From positions 1-42,717 of the forward strand of contig MGHC01000037.1 in NCBI GenBank assembly GCA_001793015.1: 42,717 nt of DNA, in the 5' to 3' direction. The notes beneath the pieces were generated by a model, which searched no databases, was not told where the DNA came from, and worked only from the letters and a program-made list of their open reading frames with translations. Source of the stretch: Candidatus Woesebacteria bacterium RIFCSPLOWO2_01_FULL_39_10 (GTDB lineage: Bacteria > Patescibacteriota > Microgenomatia > UBA8517). Positions 18,801 to 28,513 of this stretch are shown piece by piece; the first letter of the stretch is position 1, and each line of letters begins with the position of its first letter. Made by a program: the position numbers and the translations under genes.

Positions 18801-19439
18801 AATTCTGAAATTAGTCTTAAAGTATTTCTTCACTGCCTTAAGCAAGAATTTATTTCCATGTCCTGAATATAAAGTAGTATCACCGGGAAACTTCATGATT
18901 ATCCTAATAGATTTATCTAATAATTTTTCATCTGAATAAGAAAAATCATATCTTCCTTTGGTGCTATCTGCAAAAAGTAAGTCGCCCACGAAAGCAAGCT
19001 TTTCTTTTTGACAATAGAGAGTACAGCTACCCGGTGTGTGTCCAGGAGTCCATACTATCCTAAAAGTATTTTCTCCTTGTTTTATTACACTTCCATTTTT
19101 AAAATACATATCTATTTTCGGAGGATCAATTAAAGGATCTACACCTGTAAAGTATAGCGATGAGGATCTTGCATTTTTTAACAAAAATTCATCACGATGA
19201 TGCATGTAAAAAGGAATTTTGTAAGTGAGCTTTAATTCGAAAACTGCCATGACGTGGTCAAAATGTGCGTGGGTTGCGACAATTAACCTGGGTTTTGCTC
19301 CGATTTCCGTAATTTTTTTTATGATATATTCTGCGTCATCTCCTGGATCGACAATCATACAATCATTACTTTTTTGATCGACCGCCAAATAGCAGTTACT
19401 TTGAAGTTGACCGACAGAAAGCCGATAAATAGTTAACAT
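18741..19439 (-). CDS. MBL-fold metallo-hydrolase (glyoxalase II-like)
   Basis: 'ATHAHFDHVMAV', 'IVWTPGHTPGSCTLY', 'FVGDLLFADS', 'LYSGHGN'. Confidence 0.95.
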   Translation of the reverse strand: MLTIYRLSVGQLQSNCYLAVDQKSNDCMIVDPGDDAEYIIKKITEIGAKPRLIVATHAHFDHVMAVFELKLTYKIPFYMHHRDEFLLKNARSSSLYFTGVDPLIDPPKIDMYFKNGSVIKQGENTFRIVWTPGHTPGSCTLYCQKEKLAFVGDLLFADSTKGRYDFSYSDEKLLDKSIRIIMKFPGDTTLYSGHGNKFLLKAVKKYFKTNFRIPRVSVLGDDPLRRSCSEAR

Positions 19440-19446
19440 TATAAAA

Positions 19447-19797
19447 TCAGACCGCCTGAATAATCTTAGCCGATGTCACTATTCCATAATTAACTTCTAT
19501 TGCTACAACGTCAATTCTAAACTTTTTGGCAAGGCCTGGGTGGCTTCGTATAAACAATTCACCTGCGTTTTTTATAGTATGTAATTTACGCACATTTACT
19601 GCTTCTTGAGGTTTTCCGAATTTTTGACTAGTCCGGGTTTTCACCTCAACAAACACTAGAGTATCTTTTTCTTTCGCGACAATATCAATTTCCCCTAATT
19701 TCGTTCTAAATTTGGTGGCTAGAATTTTATAACCATTTTTTATAAGTAGATTTTGAGCAAACTTTTCTCCTTTATCACCAAAAAGTTTATTATCCAT
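19447..19797 (-). CDS. yraN: YraN family (UPF0102) endonuclease-like protein
   Basis: 'GDKGEKFAQNLLIKNGYKILATKFRTKLGEIDIVAKEKDTLVFVEVKTR'. Confidence 0.92.
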   Translation of the reverse strand: MDNKLFGDKGEKFAQNLLIKNGYKILATKFRTKLGEIDIVAKEKDTLVFVEVKTRTSQKFGKPQEAVNVRKLHTIKNAGELFIRSHPGLAKKFRIDVVAIEVNYGIVTSAKIIQAV

Positions 19798-19842
19798 AAA
19801 AATTAATTTAATAATATACTTAGCGAACCTAGGAAGAAAGTA

Positions 19843-20241
19843 TTACTTGGAGGTTTTTTTGCGAGTTTTCAACTTTTTATCGGTAGTATTACTTTTTGCT
19901 CTTCGCCTATTGGCTCTCGAATATATTATATCGATTTCGCGTTTAGCTTTTTCTCGAGTGTAGTAAAGTTTTGCGCGAGAAACTCCAGCAGTTCCATTAC
20001 GAGTTACTTCAATTTTTTCAACAGTTGGGGAAAATAAAGGGAATATTCTTTCAATACCAATTTGTTGGGCTCCGATTCTTCTAACTGTGAAGGATTTATT
20101 TTCTTCTCTCCCTTTAATCCCCAAAACAAGTCCTTCAAAGATCTGTGAACGAACTTTTTCTCCCTCTTTTATTTTCTGGGTTACTTTAACTTTATCTCCA
20201 ACTCCGAAAGTAACTTCTTTGTGTGTGGCCGTCAATGACAT
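19843..20241 (-). CDS. rplS: 50S ribosomal protein L19
   Basis: 'GDKVKVTQKIKEGEKVRSQIFEGLVLGIKG...FTVRRIGAQQIGIERIFPLFSPTVEKIEV'. Confidence 0.93.
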   Translation of the reverse strand: MSLTATHKEVTFGVGDKVKVTQKIKEGEKVRSQIFEGLVLGIKGREENKSFTVRRIGAQQIGIERIFPLFSPTVEKIEVTRNGTAGVSRAKLYYTREKAKREIDIIYSRANRRRAKSNTTDKKLKTRKKTSK

Positions 20242-20295
20242 AGTTTTTTAGTTTAGATTTAGGTATTTTATACTATAACTAGGGTTAACTGCAAC

Positions 20296-23200
20296 TCAAT
20301 CAAGTTGGCTTTTACCATCTATAATGTTTGATATTTTATGAGCAATAGTTTCACTCCAAGATATAGTAATTTGAAGCTCAACTTTTCTTTCCTCCTGTCC
20401 TTCAAAAAGTAGTGTAACTTTTTGGTTTCCGGGATTCTCAATAAAAAGATTTTTTAATTTCTTCAGTTCTTCAGTACCTGTTGTTGTCGGAACTTTCACA
20501 AATAGCGTATCATTTCCCTTTTCAGCTTCGTCTTTTGTTTCTATCTCGTTTACAATAATGGATGGTTCTTCGTCCCTTATATCAACACGTCCTGAAATAA
20601 GTAACACTTTGTTATCAACCCAAACATTACGTGTGGATTGAAATAGTTTGGGAAAAACCACGAGATCAATAGTTCCAGTTCCATCATAAACTTTAACAAA
20701 AGCCATCTCCTGACCGGTTTTTTTTGTCACAATCACCCTTACTTCAGTTACTACTGCAGCCAAGCGAACATTGCTGTTACTTGACGTTTCTCCAATAATC
20801 TCTTGGATTCTATGTGATGCTAAATGTTTTATAGGTTCTATTATTTCATCAACCGGTTTTGCAGATAAGGAAAATCCAAGCAGTTGCCTCTCTAAACTTT
20901 GAAGTTCACTCTCGTCAAACTCAGCAATCGAGGGAATTTCTTCGTTTTCGGTAAACAAACTTTTTTTCATTTCTTCCTGTGAAAAAAGTCCCTCCTGATT
21001 TTTTGCATCTTTGGGTTTTGCAGATCTTTCTCTGAGAGATTCTAGTGAAATAAGTAAGGATGCTCTAGTGCCATACATTGACAAAGCTCCAACCTTAATA
21101 AGACTTTCCAAAACTTTCTTGTTTACGCGACGTGGGTCAACTTTGGCAATAAAATCTTTAAAAGATACAAATGGTCCCTCTTTTCTTGCCTCAAATATAG
21201 CTTCAATTGCCGCTTTTCCTACGTTTTTTATTGCATCAAGTCCAAACCTAATAGCTTTCCCGTCTAATGAATTCGAATCGTTTATTATTTTAAAGCCAAT
21301 TTCACTTTCGTTAATATCTGGAGGAAGTACCTTTATACCCATTCGACGGCATTCGTTAATGGCCGAAGAAATTTTTTCAGCATCTTTTGATTCCGCACTA
21401 AGAAGTGCAGCCATAAACTCAACTGGAAAATTAGCCTTCATATAAGCGGTCCAATATGCGACCATTCCATAACTCGCCGCATGAGCCTTATTAAATCCGT
21501 ACGCGGCAAAAGTTTCAATCATGCTAAAAAGTTCTTCGGCTTTTTCTTCATTCATGCCATTTTTGACACACCCTTGAACGAACTTCCCGTGCTGTTTAGC
21601 CATCTCTTCAGGAATTTTCTTGCCAATTGCTTTTCTGAACTTATCTGCTTCCTCCCATGTGTATCCTGCAATTTTTATAGCAGTTAACAGAACATCATCC
21701 TGATAAACCAAAAGCCCATAGGATTTTCCGAGAAATTCTTTCATTCTTTCGTCAAAGTACACTACATTATTGGAATCATTTTTACGATTAATATATTCAG
21801 GAATCTGACTCATGGGTCCAGGCCTGTATAAGGCAACCATTGCCATTAAATCTTCCACCCGAGTCGGTTTCAAATCTTTCAAATACTTAGTCATACCACC
21901 TCCTGACAGTTGAAAAACCCCCATAGTTGAACCTTGGGAAAGCATATTAAAAGTTTTTTGGTCATCAAGAGGAATTTTTATTAGATCGATCCCTACATTA
22001 ATTTCCTTTTTAACGATGTCGATAGCTGAGCCTAGAATTGATAGATTTCTTAACCCAAGCAAATCAAACTTAAGTAGTCCTATTGCTTCGTTAGGGGAAA
22101 CATTAGGGTCAAGTGCATCCATATCATACTGAGTTATTACTTTTTTACCTTCAGGGTCAAGCTGAACTGGGGTAAAATCCGTAATTTGACTGGGGGCAAT
22201 AACTACTCCAGCAGCATGCACAGAAATATGTCTTGCTCTACCTTCAACTTGTTTTGCCAAATCGATAATTTTTTTAGCATCTTTATCTTCTTTATAAATT
22301 CCTTCCAAGTCAGGCGAAATCTCTAAAGCTTTATCGATACTCATTGGAAATCCTTGGGAACCTATTGGAATAAGTTTTGAGATTCTGTCGCCTACTGCAT
22401 AAGGATAACCCAGAACTCGAGCGATATCGCGAACTGCTCCTCGAGCCATCATGCGTCCAAAAGTACAAATTTGGGCTACATTATTTTGTCCATATTTATT
22501 AGTTATGTATTCAATAACTTCCTCACGCCTATCATCAGCTATATCAAAATCAATATCTGGAGGTGATGGACGCCAAGGTGTAAGAAAACGCTCAAAAGGC
22601 AGATCGTAATTTAAAGGGTTAATGTTAACGATACCCAGAGCGTAGGCGACCAATGAGCCTGCAGTAGAACCTCTCGTATTAGTAATTATTCCGTTTTGGT
22701 TACACCATTGGGCTACATCTGCGACAATTAAAAAATACGTTGTGTATCCTTTTTGTTTAATAATATCTATTTCATATTGAAGTCTTTCTTTAATCTCAGG
22801 AGTAATTTTTTCTATTCTACCTTTTAATCCATCATGTGCTTTTTCTTCAAAAACTTCCGAGGAGGTTTTTCCTTTTGGTAGCTGAAAAACCGGAAAATAC
22901 CATTTATCGAGAGTTATTTTTATTTCACATTTAGCGGCAATTTTAACCGTATTTTCCAAAGCGTCTGGCAAATCTGGAAAAAGCTCTGCCATTTCTTCTG
23001 GGGATCTTATATAAAAAGTGGGCGCATCAATAAATCGAAGTCTTTTTATATCCGACACGTTTTTGCCTGTTGCAATGCAAACTAGAGCGTCTTGGGCCTC
23101 AGCCTCTTCCTTTTTTACGTAATGGGAATCATTTGTGGCTACAATCGGAATTCCAAGTTCACGACTTAGTATAACTACCCCTTTATTTATTTTTTTTTCG

Positions 23201-23808
23201 ACTTCCGACATATTTTGTAATTGGTCTTTAATGTCCCCGACATCCGACTTTTTTACAAACTTATCGTATTCGTGTCTTTGTACCTCCAAATAAAAATCTT
23301 CACCAAAAACTTCCAGATACCAACCAGCTATTTCCTTCGCACGACTGTAGTTTTCGTCTATCAGTGCTTTTGGAATTTCTCCTTGTGGGCAAGCAGAGGT
23401 ACAAATAATTCCCTTTGAATATTTTTTTAGTGTTTCTCTGTCAATTCGTGGACGGTAATAGTAACCTTCGAGATGGGCAATTGATGTCAATTTCATAAGG
23501 TTCACATAACCCTCGTATGATTTTGCCAATAGTAGAAGGTGAGAGTTTTTAAGTTTCGATCTTTCGGGACGTTCTTTTAGAGAACCCTCTGTAATATATG
23601 TTTCCATCCCAAGTATTGGCTTAACATCCTCCTTTGTCATCTTTTTATAAAATTCTATTGCTCCATACATTGCTCCGTGATCCGATATCGCTATTGAATC
23701 CATTCCATTTTCCTTAACATGTTCAGCTAGACGACCGATTCTAGACAACCCGTCAAGAAGCGAATATTCGGTATGAACATGAAGGTGTACAAAACTTTTG
23801 TGAGCCAT
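20296..23808 (-). CDS. dnaE: DNA polymerase III alpha subunit
   Basis: PHP start 'FVHLHVHTEYSLLDG'; 'RPSPPDIDFDIADDRR'; 'MYRPGPM'-like segment; C-terminal OB fold. Confidence 0.98.
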   Translation of the reverse strand: MAHKSFVHLHVHTEYSLLDGLSRIGRLAEHVKENGMDSIAISDHGAMYGAIEFYKKMTKEDVKPILGMETYITEGSLKERPERSKLKNSHLLLLAKSYEGYVNLMKLTSIAHLEGYYYRPRIDRETLKKYSKGIICTSACPQGEIPKALIDENYSRAKEIAGWYLEVFGEDFYLEVQRHEYDKFVKKSDVGDIKDQLQNMSEVEKKINKGVVILSRELGIPIVATNDSHYVKKEEAEAQDALVCIATGKNVSDIKRLRFIDAPTFYIRSPEEMAELFPDLPDALENTVKIAAKCEIKITLDKWYFPVFQLPKGKTSSEVFEEKAHDGLKGRIEKITPEIKERLQYEIDIIKQKGYTTYFLIVADVAQWCNQNGIITNTRGSTAGSLVAYALGIVNINPLNYDLPFERFLTPWRPSPPDIDFDIADDRREEVIEYITNKYGQNNVAQICTFGRMMARGAVRDIARVLGYPYAVGDRISKLIPIGSQGFPMSIDKALEISPDLEGIYKEDKDAKKIIDLAKQVEGRARHISVHAAGVVIAPSQITDFTPVQLDPEGKKVITQYDMDALDPNVSPNEAIGLLKFDLLGLRNLSILGSAIDIVKKEINVGIDLIKIPLDDQKTFNMLSQGSTMGVFQLSGGGMTKYLKDLKPTRVEDLMAMVALYRPGPMSQIPEYINRKNDSNNVVYFDERMKEFLGKSYGLLVYQDDVLLTAIKIAGYTWEEADKFRKAIGKKIPEEMAKQHGKFVQGCVKNGMNEEKAEELFSMIETFAAYGFNKAHAASYGMVAYWTAYMKANFPVEFMAALLSAESKDAEKISSAINECRRMGIKVLPPDINESEIGFKIINDSNSLDGKAIRFGLDAIKNVGKAAIEAIFEARKEGPFVSFKDFIAKVDPRRVNKKVLESLIKVGALSMYGTRASLLISLESLRERSAKPKDAKNQEGLFSQEEMKKSLFTENEEIPSIAEFDESELQSLERQLLGFSLSAKPVDEIIEPIKHLASHRIQEIIGETSSNSNVRLAAVVTEVRVIVTKKTGQEMAFVKVYDGTGTIDLVVFPKLFQSTRNVWVDNKVLLISGRVDIRDEEPSIIVNEIETKDEAEKGNDTLFVKVPTTTGTEELKKLKNLFIENPGNQKVTLLFEGQEERKVELQITISWSETIAHKISNIIDGKSQLD

Positions 23809-23851
23809 TTTCTTCTTAATTATAATATACCTTATGAAGTATAGCTTTTTT

Positions 23852-25108
23852 TCAATTCGCTTTTTCAGGCAATAAGTATTTTCTTTCGCGTTCCTTTAAA
23901 AACATAAAAAGACTAAAAATTGCTACTGTTAGCGTTAACATTAAAGTTTTTGAACCAAAGATTTCACTAATTGTTCCGGATAAAATTACAGGAAAAACCG
24001 TTAGAATAACAACCAAAAACCATAAGTTACCAAAAACTCTAGCTCTTAAGTCAGATGGAGTGTTTTCTTGAAGAAAGGTCTGGGAAGGAATCAAAATTCC
24101 CACGTAAGAAAAGCCCATAGCTATTAGTGTTGTGAATGAAAATATAACTCTTAGAAATAGCTCTAGCTCGGAAAAGAAAAATGTAATAAAAATAAGAGAT
24201 AGTGCTAAGGTAACAAGGGACACTTTAATTATTTTTATTTTCCTAACACCTCTAGCTAAAAGTCTGGGAATAAAAAAAGAGGCAAGTAATGCTCCAATTC
24301 CACCAGGCACTACTAAATATATTCCTGTGACACTTAAAGGTATTTTTATTATTTCAAGTGCAAAGGCCGGCGCGTTGACAATAGTAACTGTTAACGCTAC
24401 CTGCATACTCACCATTAATAAAAAGGGCGCTAATACAAGTTTATTTTCTTTTATGAATTTATAGCCCACAACAATGCTTTCGAAAAACTTTATAAACACT
24501 TCATCTAACTTTTTAGGCAGTTCCTCTCTGGTTTTCATCTGAGGCAAAAAATAGACAGTCGAAAATGCTACAAAAAGAAAGAAACTGCATAATATTAAAG
24601 TATTACTTATCCCTAAAGCCTTTAAAATAATTCCAGCAACACCAAAACCAAGTATTAATGAGCCTTGCTGTGTAATTAAAAATAACCCGTTAGCTTGCGG
24701 TAGAAACTCTTTCTTAACAACTCTTGGTATTGTCGCATATTCTGCAGGTACGTAAAATTGATTCAAAGCTGAATATCCAAGTACTACAGCATAAGCTAAA
24801 AAGGGTGAACTGTAAGCAATTATTGCGTAAAATGCTATAACCACAGCCTGAAAAAAATTTGTTGCCATTAGAACTTTTCTTAAGTCGAGCATATCTACTG
24901 ATGCTGAAGCAAAAGGTCCCAAAATAATGGCTGGTAGGGAATATGTAATCCATAAAAAGCTGGTTGCTACACTGCTTTGGGTTTTTTCGAATAGAGTAAA
25001 AAGTAAAACGAAGTTTAAAACGTTTATGGTTATTTGGGATAAAATTTGAGAAGTCCAAATTAACAAAAACTCAGAATTCCGAAGAAGATATCTCCAGCTT
25101 TTGACCAT
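23852..25108 (-). CDS. MFS transporter
   Basis: About 12 TM; N-terminal 'FLLIWTSQILSQI' typical of MFS-3 type. Confidence 0.82.
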   Translation of the reverse strand: MVKSWRYLLRNSEFLLIWTSQILSQITINVLNFVLLFTLFEKTQSSVATSFLWITYSLPAIILGPFASASVDMLDLRKVLMATNFFQAVVIAFYAIIAYSSPFLAYAVVLGYSALNQFYVPAEYATIPRVVKKEFLPQANGLFLITQQGSLILGFGVAGIILKALGISNTLILCSFFLFVAFSTVYFLPQMKTREELPKKLDEVFIKFFESIVVGYKFIKENKLVLAPFLLMVSMQVALTVTIVNAPAFALEIIKIPLSVTGIYLVVPGGIGALLASFFIPRLLARGVRKIKIIKVSLVTLALSLIFITFFFSELELFLRVIFSFTTLIAMGFSYVGILIPSQTFLQENTPSDLRARVFGNLWFLVVILTVFPVILSGTISEIFGSKTLMLTLTVAIFSLFMFLKERERKYLLPEKAN

Positions 25109-25135
25109 TAAATCATTCTAATCTTTTTGAGAGGA

Positions 25136-26488
25136 TTATTTAAGCATATCTTCCAGAAGCTTTTTGGTTAATTTAGGATCAGCCTTACCTTTTGATAACT
25201 GCATCACCAGTCCAACAAGGGCTGATAACGCGTTCAGTTTTCCATTTTTAAAGTCAACTACTGCTTGTGGCATTTGTCTTAGAGCTTCATTAACCCACAG
25301 TTTAATACTGCCCTCATTGACACTAAGGCTTGAACCTTTTTTCTTTACCATATCAAGAAGCGTCTTTGGACTTATCTTCTTCAAATCTATTTTTTGGTTT
25401 ACCAAAATTCCAGCCACCAAGTCTGGATTCATTCCTGCTTTCACTGATTCTTCAAGTACTTTTTCTGCCATCATCGCAGTTTCCTTCTGTGACACCAGTA
25501 TTTCTGCATAAGTTGATCTAATCTTGAACTTATTAATAAATTTTTCTAGTTTTGTAAAAGGAAGTTCGGGAATTCGATTTTTAATTGAGTTTATAAAGTC
25601 CTCACTAAATTCCATCGGAGGAATATCTGGTTCTGGAAAGTATCTGTAATCTGCCGCTGTTTCTTTATATCTTTGGGGAGTCGTTTTATTCTCAGTTTCA
25701 CTCCAGCCTCGGGTTTCTTGACTGGGAATATCTCCTTCTTCCAGCACCTTCTTCTGCCGCTCAAGCTCATAATTTATTGCTTTATCGACAAATTTGAATG
25801 AATTCAAATTTTTTACTTCAACTTTATAGCCCCAATCAAAACCCCACGAAATATTTGCTTCCAGTCTCATTGAACCTTTTTCCATATCACAATCAGAGAC
25901 TGCAATGTATCTTAATACCTGTTGAAGTTTTTGTTCGAATTCCTTTGCTTGTGATCCAGAATGGATATCTGGTTTTGTAACTATTTCGACAAGTGGAACT
26001 CCGCTGCGGTTAAAATCGACAAGACTTACGTTTTCGCTCTCCGAGCCGGATGGCTCTCCGGGCCGGAGGCCATTGATTTTCTTATGTTGCAATTTTCCGG
26101 TATCTTCTTCAATGTGAATCCTTTCTATTCCAACGCGTCCAAATGTTGTGTCCAGATACCCATCAACTGAAATGGGTTCATCATATTGGCTAATTTGATA
26201 ACCTTTTGGCAAATCAGGATAAAAATAATGTTTTCTATCAAACTTACTCTCTTTATTAATTTTGCAATTTAAGGAAAGAGCGATCATTATTGTCCACTCA
26301 ATGGCTTTTTTATTGGGAACGGGAAGGGCACCTGGGAGGCCAAGACACACTGGACAGGTTTGTGTATTTGGTTTTTTGCCAAAATGATCGGCCGGACATC
26401 CGCAAAACATTTTTGAATTAGTCCGCAGTTCAACATGAGTTTCCATTCCTACAGTTGGAACCATTTTTTTACTAGTAACTTCTTTCAT
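25136..26488 (-). CDS. gatB: Asp/Glu-tRNA amidotransferase subunit B
   Basis: 'GMETHVELRTNSKMFCGCPADHFGKKPNTQTCPVCLGLPGALPV'. Confidence 0.97.
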   Translation of the reverse strand: MKEVTSKKMVPTVGMETHVELRTNSKMFCGCPADHFGKKPNTQTCPVCLGLPGALPVPNKKAIEWTIMIALSLNCKINKESKFDRKHYFYPDLPKGYQISQYDEPISVDGYLDTTFGRVGIERIHIEEDTGKLQHKKINGLRPGEPSGSESENVSLVDFNRSGVPLVEIVTKPDIHSGSQAKEFEQKLQQVLRYIAVSDCDMEKGSMRLEANISWGFDWGYKVEVKNLNSFKFVDKAINYELERQKKVLEEGDIPSQETRGWSETENKTTPQRYKETAADYRYFPEPDIPPMEFSEDFINSIKNRIPELPFTKLEKFINKFKIRSTYAEILVSQKETAMMAEKVLEESVKAGMNPDLVAGILVNQKIDLKKISPKTLLDMVKKKGSSLSVNEGSIKLWVNEALRQMPQAVVDFKNGKLNALSALVGLVMQLSKGKADPKLTKKLLEDMLK

Positions 26489-27897
26489 AAAGTTTCAATC
26501 ATTTCTGGAACCTTTTCATGCCATTGAGTAGCTTGCTCATAGGCAGATGCAGTTTGAATAATTAAGCCTTCGGAAAATTGTGGTCCGAATATGTTAAGCC
26601 CTACCGGAAGTCCTCCAACAAAACCACAAGGCACACTAATTCCAGGAAGTCCTGAAATTGATGTAGGTTCTGTTAATACGTCTGCCATTTCTCCAAACAT
26701 TGCTTGGCCTTCTGTTACACCAATTTTTGGAGCGGGTCCAGGCATTGTAGGACCAATTAAAAGATCAAATTTTTTAAAAACGAGTGCAAAATTCTCAATG
26801 AATAAAGTTCTTACTTTCTGTGCTTTTTTATAATATTTATCCTGATAACCAGTAGATAGTGAAAATGTTCCAAGCATTATTCTTCGTTTTGCTTCCTCAC
26901 TAAAATACTCTCTTCCATTTCCATACCTAATACCATCAAACCTTGCCAAATTAGAAGAAACCTCAGATCTTTGAACAACCGTGTAAACAGGAATTGCTAA
27001 TCTTGGATCAAGAGTTTTTGCAATTTCTACTTTTGCTCCTAATTTTTCAAAAACTTTTGCCGTATTTTTTACTAAATTCTTTACTTCTTCATCCATTTGA
27101 GGAAGAAGGTAATCTTCTGCCAGACCTATTTTTAAACCTTTAACGCCCTTTTTCAGAAACTTCGTGTAATCATCACTTTTCAAGGCTGACGTTGTAGCAT
27201 CATAAGGATCATTACCTGCAATTACGTTCAAAAGTAAGGCTGAATCTTCAACGTTTTTCGTTAAAGGACCCGGAGAGTCCAATGATGACCCCATTGCAAT
27301 AACGCCATATCTACTGACTCTTCCATACGTAGGTTTTAATCCAACAATTCCACACCAAGCGGCAGGGCCTCTTACGGAACCCGCGGTTTCTGTTCCCATT
27401 GCACATATTGCCAAATCTCCTGCAACAGCTGCTGCCGAACCTCCAGATGATCCTCCTGGAACATGATCCAAATTCCATGGATTTCTGGTTGGGCCGTAGT
27501 CAGATGTCTCGGTTGAAGAACCATGGCACCATGCATCAAGGTTTGTTTTACCAAGAATAATTGCTCCGGCATCTTCTAAAAGTCTTACAACTGTTGCTGA
27601 ATATTGGGGAATATAATCATCAAGTAACTTACTTGAGGCTGTAGTTCTAAGACCTTTAGTCAAAAATATATCTTTAATAGCAATAGGGACTCCTAAAAGA
27701 GGTTTTTCGTCATTTGGCCGATTATTAATAGCTTTTGCTTTTTCTAAGGCCTTTTCATTAACGGTCAAGAATGCATTCAGCTTTTTATTGTCCCTGTCAA
27801 TCGAACCCAAGTATTTTTCAACTAAGTCGGCTGAAGTTATTTCACCCTTTTTAAGTAAGTCTATGGCAGATCTGAGAGTTAAATCATTTTTCATCAA
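26485..27897 (-). CDS. gatA: Asp/Glu-tRNA amidotransferase subunit A
   Basis: 'PWNLDHVPGGSSGGSAAAVAGDLAICAMGTETAGSVRGPAAWCGIVGLKPTYGRVSRYG'. Confidence 0.97.
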   Translation of the reverse strand: MMKNDLTLRSAIDLLKKGEITSADLVEKYLGSIDRDNKKLNAFLTVNEKALEKAKAINNRPNDEKPLLGVPIAIKDIFLTKGLRTTASSKLLDDYIPQYSATVVRLLEDAGAIILGKTNLDAWCHGSSTETSDYGPTRNPWNLDHVPGGSSGGSAAAVAGDLAICAMGTETAGSVRGPAAWCGIVGLKPTYGRVSRYGVIAMGSSLDSPGPLTKNVEDSALLLNVIAGNDPYDATTSALKSDDYTKFLKKGVKGLKIGLAEDYLLPQMDEEVKNLVKNTAKVFEKLGAKVEIAKTLDPRLAIPVYTVVQRSEVSSNLARFDGIRYGNGREYFSEEAKRRIMLGTFSLSTGYQDKYYKKAQKVRTLFIENFALVFKKFDLLIGPTMPGPAPKIGVTEGQAMFGEMADVLTEPTSISGLPGISVPCGFVGGLPVGLNIFGPQFSEGLIIQTASAYEQATQWHEKVPEMIETL

Positions 27898-28201
27898 AAA
27901 CAGCCTTTGCTACAAAAAACCCTTCGTGAAATTTCTTTGCATTAGAAAGAGCCTCTTTTTGGGAAAGTATCCTTTTTTTGTCTATGGAGTCATTTCTAAA
28001 GACATTCTTTAACCCCGTAACTTGTGAAGTCTCTATAACATTCTCAGTTCGGGGATCCTCTAATTGGTCAATAACAGTTAAAGTCTCATTAAACTGTTCT
28101 GTTAGATATCCTCCCTCATTTTTATCAATTTCTAATTTAGATAGCTCTGCAATTTTTGCAGTAGTTTCAGAAGAAAATTGTGTTTTTGAATTTTTTGACA
28201 T
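27884..28201 (-). CDS. gatC: Asp/Glu-tRNA amidotransferase subunit C
   Basis: 'IAELSKLEIDKNE...QFNETLTVIDQLEDPRTENV'; precedes gatA/gatB. Confidence 0.88.
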   Translation of the reverse strand: MSKNSKTQFSSETTAKIAELSKLEIDKNEGGYLTEQFNETLTVIDQLEDPRTENVIETSQVTGLKNVFRNDSIDKKRILSQKEALSNAKKFHEGFFVAKAVFDEK

Positions 28202-28252
28202 AGTTATATATAAATTTGTGCACTCCTCCGCCGTCGCGGAGTTTGCAAAAAA

Positions 28253-28276
28253 AAACTAGCTTCACAAAGCTAGTTT
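28253..28276 (-). terminator. Strong intrinsic terminator (minus strand)
   Basis: AAACTAGCTT-CACA-AAGCTAGTTT followed on the minus strand by a 9-T run. Confidence 0.85.
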
Positions 28277-28361
28277 GTATTTTACCTCAATTTTGCGACC
28301 AAAACCAGCTTCCTTTAAAAGGAACAATTCTGGTTCTGGGTTTTAGCGATAATTTTCACTT
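28253..28361 (-). ncRNA. Candidate small RNA or gatCAB leader/attenuator
   Basis: Minus-strand TTGACA (28390-28395), 16-bp spacer, TACAAT (28368-28373); hairpins AACCAG/CTGGTT and TTCCTTT/AAAGGAA; terminator at 28253-28276. Confidence 0.5.
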
Positions 28362-28417
28362 TACTAAATTGTACTTATATTTTTTTCCTTGTCAAATGTT
28401 GTAGACTTAATAAACAA

Positions 28418-28510
28418 CCAAGGCCTAAGAGGCCATGGTTTTCTAAAGAAAAGTTTGTTCACTGCTTCGCTTCAGCCACGCGCTAAGAGCAGTGGTTTTC
28501 GCGAAGTTTG
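28418..28510. repeat. Two divergent copies of a two-hairpin unit
   Basis: CCAAGGCC-TAAGA-GGCCATGGTTTTC..GAAAAGTTTG and CCACGCGC-TAAGA-GCAGTGGTTTTCGCGAAGTTTG. Confidence 0.7.
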
Positions 28511-28513
28511 AAT

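Noticed and set aside
21011-21445. Plus-strand ORF (and others) inside dnaE
   Set aside because: Antisense shadow of a well-supported dnaE gene; the same reasoning applies to ORFs opposite gatA/gatB, M16, polX and beta-propeller genes
28216-28404. Plus-strand 62-aa ORF upstream of gatC
   Set aside because: Overlaps terminator and promoter elements on the other strand; no protein-like features
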